Assembly (NCBI GenBank): GCA_025358985.1
Contig: JANYHQ010000488.1
Span: 1 to 7,204 of the forward strand
Source: Acidimicrobiales bacterium
Lineage (GTDB): Bacteria > Actinomycetota > Acidimicrobiia > Acidimicrobiales > JANYDT01
Direction of reading: 5' to 3'
Length of the DNA: 7,204 nucleotides
Shown one piece after another: positions 5,694 through 7,204 of the stretch (its first letter is position 1; each line of letters opens with the position of its first letter). The position numbers and the translations under genes were made by a program. The notes beneath the pieces are model-generated. The model ran no database searches, was not told the origin of the DNA, and worked only from the letters and a program-made list of their open reading frames with translations.

Positions 5694-6704
5694 ATGCTCT
5701 TGGGCCTCGCCTCTGGTGCCACTGCCCAAACCGCTGACACCGAATTGCGTATCCCGGGTGCGCCCGTGGTGAATGGTGCCACCTGCACTGGACCCCTGTC
5801 CATGCCCGTTCCGGCTGCTGGTTTGGGCCGCAACCCCGGCAACACCCATAGCGCCGAGCTTGCGTTGGCGGCACCGTTGAGTGCTGGCACCTACATCGTG
5901 TCGGCCGGGTCCAGCGATCCGTCCCACCCCACCGCCACCAACCAGCCCAACGAAATCTGGACGGCCGTGTTCTGGAGCGCCACCAATGTGAAGGTGGGCC
6001 AACCGAAGCCACCCCGGATCTGGCCTCTTCCGACACTTCGCAGGCCTGGTCACTGGCCAATCTGGTACTTACCGGCACGGCCACCCGGGTGGAGTACTTC
6101 CACGCCGCCGCGCGCCGTGTCGGTGCAGTACGTGCACGCCAATGTGCCCCACGCCGATCTGGGCGCTCAAAACTTCGACTCCATCGAGCCGCTTTGCCTT
6201 GGCCTCACCGCCCCCGTGTACCCACCGGCGCCGCCGGTGGAGCAGCCTGCGCCGGCAGTGGTTCCGCCTGCGCCCGAGGTCATCGTTGATCCCAAGCCGG
6301 GCCCGACGCCCGACCCGGAGAAAATCGTCGAGCTGCCCAAGGCTGAGGCCATCAAGGTGGTGTCTAATCCTCGTGCCAACGCCGTCAATCTGGTGGTCGA
6401 GGCGGCCCGCGTTGCTGTTGTCCCCGTTGTCACTGTTGTCACTGTTGCTTCGGTAACCACCGTCGCCCCCGTCCCCGCCCCGGTGGTGGAGCCTGCAGTG
6501 GTCAAGGTGGCGGGCATCCAGGTAATTGCTACGCCGGAAAACGGTACCCAGGTATTGGGTGCGGTATCAGAGCGTCCAGTGGCTTTCACCGGCGCCAACT
6601 CCATCCCTATGGCGCTGGCCGGTATGGCGCAGTTCGGTATTGGTGCAGTGCTGCTCATCGGCGCCCGCCGCCGTGCGCCCCGCGCCCGCGCTCGCCTGCG
6701 CTGA
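5694..6704 (+). CDS. Secreted Pro/Val-rich protein with a C-terminal LAXTG-like wall-sorting signal (function unknown)
   Basis: I recognise no enzyme. As read, 336 residues: a short hydrophobic start with a likely signal-peptidase site after ATA (residue 11), a beta-rich region (~12-175), a Pro-rich stretch (PPAPPVEQPAPAVVPPAP, ~180-220), a Val/Thr-rich stretch (VVPVVTVVTVASVTTV), then VAFTG (296-300), a hydrophobic helix (~306-324) and an Arg-rich end. That last trio is the layout of sortase substrates, so the protein is probably exported and fixed to wall or membrane. The signal peptide is too short; in-frame codons before the ATG (IAAA) would complete its core, so the true start is probably upstream, possibly at the TTG at 5672. 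No Shine-Dalgarno precedes 5694. Residues ~102-140 appear to be in the wrong frame (two offsetting indels). It lies 18 bases after fcl, so co-transcription is likely. Confidence 0.7.
   Translation: MLLGLASGATAQTADTELRIPGAPVVNGATCTGPLSMPVPAAGLGRNPGNTHSAELALAAPLSAGTYIVSAGSSDPSHPTATNQPNEIWTAVFWSATNVKVGQPKPPRIWPLPTLRRPGHWPIWYLPARPPGWSTSTPPRAVSVQYVHANVPHADLGAQNFDSIEPLCLGLTAPVYPPAPPVEQPAPAVVPPAPEVIVDPKPGPTPDPEKIVELPKAEAIKVVSNPRANAVNLVVEAARVAVVPVVTVVTVASVTTVAPVPAPVVEPAVVKVAGIQVIATPENGTQVLGAVSERPVAFTGANSIPMALAGMAQFGIGAVLLIGARRRAPRARARLR
5998..6113 (+). other. Segment in the wrong frame between two offsetting indels
   Basis: The main frame gives a Trp/Pro/Arg-rich run (PPRIWPLPTLRRPGHWP) unlike its surroundings. 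The frame starting GGG-CCA at 5996 reads GPTEATPDLASSDTSQAWSL, then LTGTATRVEYFHAAA, which looks like an ordinary extracellular beta domain. It needs one extra G in the GGG at 5996-5998 and one base fewer in the GC run at about 6104-6115, after which AVSVQYVHANV continues in the main frame. The segment has no stop in either frame. Confidence 0.65.
6426..6443 (+). repeat. Two tandem copies of the 9-mer GTTGTCACT
   Basis: Perfect copies at 6426-6434 and 6435-6443 encode VVTVVT in the Val/Thr-rich stretch of the secreted protein. This is a minor coding microrepeat. Confidence 0.7.
6579..6704 (+). other. LAXTG-like sorting signal (VAFTG + hydrophobic helix + Arg tail)
   Basis: VAFTG is encoded at 6579-6593, followed by a hydrophobic helix (PMALAGMAQFGIGAVLLIG) and ARRRAPRARARLR at the end. 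Class E sortases of actinobacteria act on LAXTG. Here the first residue is Val rather than Leu, so processing is plausible but not certain. No sortase gene is in the window. Confidence 0.55.
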
Positions 6705-6788
6705 ACGACACATTCTCCAACCCTGGCTGATAGGTGCACTTAGCGTGTACCTTGGCCCCGAGTCGGCGGACGTCAGACTCTGAGCTGT

Positions 6789-6794
6789 AAGGAG
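6789..6794 (+). promoter_or_regulatory. Ribosome binding site for the nucleotide-sugar dehydrogenase
   Basis: AAGGAG lies 7 bases before the GTG at 6802 and is the clearest Shine-Dalgarno in the window. It fixes the GTG as the start, placing the glycine-rich motif at residues 7-12 as usual. The 97 bases from 6705 to 6801 hold only this site and a weak 5-bp inverted repeat (GAGTC/GACTC at 6760-6780). Confidence 0.75.
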
Positions 6795-6801
6795 ACTGCG
6801 G

Positions 6802-7204
6802 GTGAAGGTCACAATGGTTGGCACTGGGTACGTGGGCTTGGTGAGCGGCGCCTGTCTGGCGGATGTGGGTTGCTCGGTTGGATGCGTGGACCGCGACCCC
6901 CAGCGCATTGCTCAGCTGCATCAGTTGGTGATGCCTATCTATGAGCCTGGCCTCACCGAAGTGGTTCAGCGCACCACGTCACGCAACACGCTGCGCTTCT
7001 CCAACACGTTGGCGGATGAGCTCCACGGATCCGACGCGGTGTTCATCTGCGTGGGTACCCCGCCGTCGCCCGATGGCAGTGTGGACCTCGCTCAAGTGGA
7101 AGCGGTGGCGCGTGAAATCGGTCGCCATCTGGACCACTACAGCGTCATCGTGGTGAAGAGCACCCGGGACGAGAGAACCCGTGCTGACGCCCGGCGTTTC
7201 GCCG
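6802..7204 (+). CDS. ugd: UDP-glucose/nucleotide-sugar 6-dehydrogenase, 3'-partial, probable frameshift near the end
   Basis: Oxidises a UDP-sugar (most likely UDP-glucose to UDP-glucuronate, using two NAD+) in the cytoplasm, supplying uronic acid for polysaccharide. GTG start with a strong ribosome site. Visible: the NAD-binding motif VGTGYVGL (Gly7, Gly9, Gly12), VDRDP with the acidic residue at the end of the second strand, YEPGL, FICVGTPPSPDGSVD, and VVKST, whose Thr121 corresponds to the active-site Thr of the family. Immediately after KST the frame gives RDERTRADARRF, where the family has VxPGT or VPVGT. The +1 frame from 7163 gives PGTREPVLTP, a better match, so a few bases seem to be missing at about 7162-7165. 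The catalytic Cys and the C-terminal domain lie beyond the window. GDP-mannose or UDP-ManNAc dehydrogenase is possible; UDP-glucose is the best guess. Confidence 0.88.
   Translation, partial: MKVTMVGTGYVGLVSGACLADVGCSVGCVDRDPQRIAQLHQLVMPIYEPGLTEVVQRTTSRNTLRFSNTLADELHGSDAVFICVGTPPSPDGSVDLAQVEAVAREIGRHLDHYSVIVVKSTRDERTRADARRFA
7162..7165 (+). other. Probable indel after the KST motif of ugd
   Basis: Reading AAG AGC and then CCC GGG ACG AGA from 7163 gives KS-PGTREPVLTP, close to the family's KSTVxPGTTR. The two frames differ by a net loss equivalent to 2, 5 or 8 bases; eight would restore the full KSTVxPGT spacing. Only about 40 bases follow, so the evidence is limited. Confidence 0.5.

Noticed and set aside
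5523..6053. Minus-strand open frames opposite fcl and the secreted-protein gene
   Set aside because: GC-rich shadow frames of Arg/Gly/Trp-rich composition with no recognisable domain.
6760..6780. GAGTC/GACTC inverted repeat considered as a terminator after the secreted-protein gene
   Set aside because: Only 5 bp of stem with an 11-base loop and no T-run.

Overview
The window is about 60% GC, uses GTG starts, and carries long Thr/Pro-rich secreted linkers and a C-terminal LAXTG-like wall-sorting tail. This points to a high-GC Gram-positive bacterium (Actinomycetota, perhaps an Acidimicrobiia-like aquatic lineage). The phylum is inferred from gene style only; there is no rRNA gene here. The locus looks like part of an exopolysaccharide or capsule cluster.

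Layout: (1) 1-1174, plus strand, 3' part of a polyprenyl-phosphate sugar transferase that starts before the window and is split by two single-base frameshifts. (2) 1182-3746, minus strand, an 854-residue secreted protein with a Cys-rich N-terminal region, a second beta-rich region, a ~280-residue Thr/Pro/Ala linker with DNA repeats, and a C-terminal OmpA-family peptidoglycan-binding domain. It converges on gene 1 with both stop codons inside one 13-bp palindrome. (3) 3747-3945, a divergent control region. (4) 3946-4518, plus, a low-molecular-weight protein-tyrosine phosphatase. (5) 4519-4673, a spacer with a possible promoter. (6) 4674-5675, plus, GDP-L-fucose synthase (fcl), interrupted by an in-frame TAG. 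(7) 5694-6704, plus, a secreted Pro/Val-rich protein ending in VAFTG, a hydrophobic helix and an Arg-rich tail; its middle is in the wrong frame for ~115 bases. (8) 6802 to the end, plus, start of a UDP-glucose/nucleotide-sugar 6-dehydrogenase, apparently frameshifted near the window edge.

Proposed joint role (inference): gene 1 puts the first sugar phosphate on the lipid carrier, fcl and ugd make the nucleotide sugars GDP-L-fucose and UDP-glucuronate, and the phosphatase resembles those that control capsule polymerisation. The two surface proteins could hold or shape the polymer at the wall.

The most striking feature is the number of coding disruptions: four or five frameshifts and one nonsense codon across four plus-strand genes, while the 2.5-kb minus-strand gene and the phosphatase are intact. 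Most frameshifts lie in short G/C runs, so uncorrected sequencing error is the leading explanation and gene decay the alternative. No CRISPR array, RNA gene, insertion sequence or defence system was seen.
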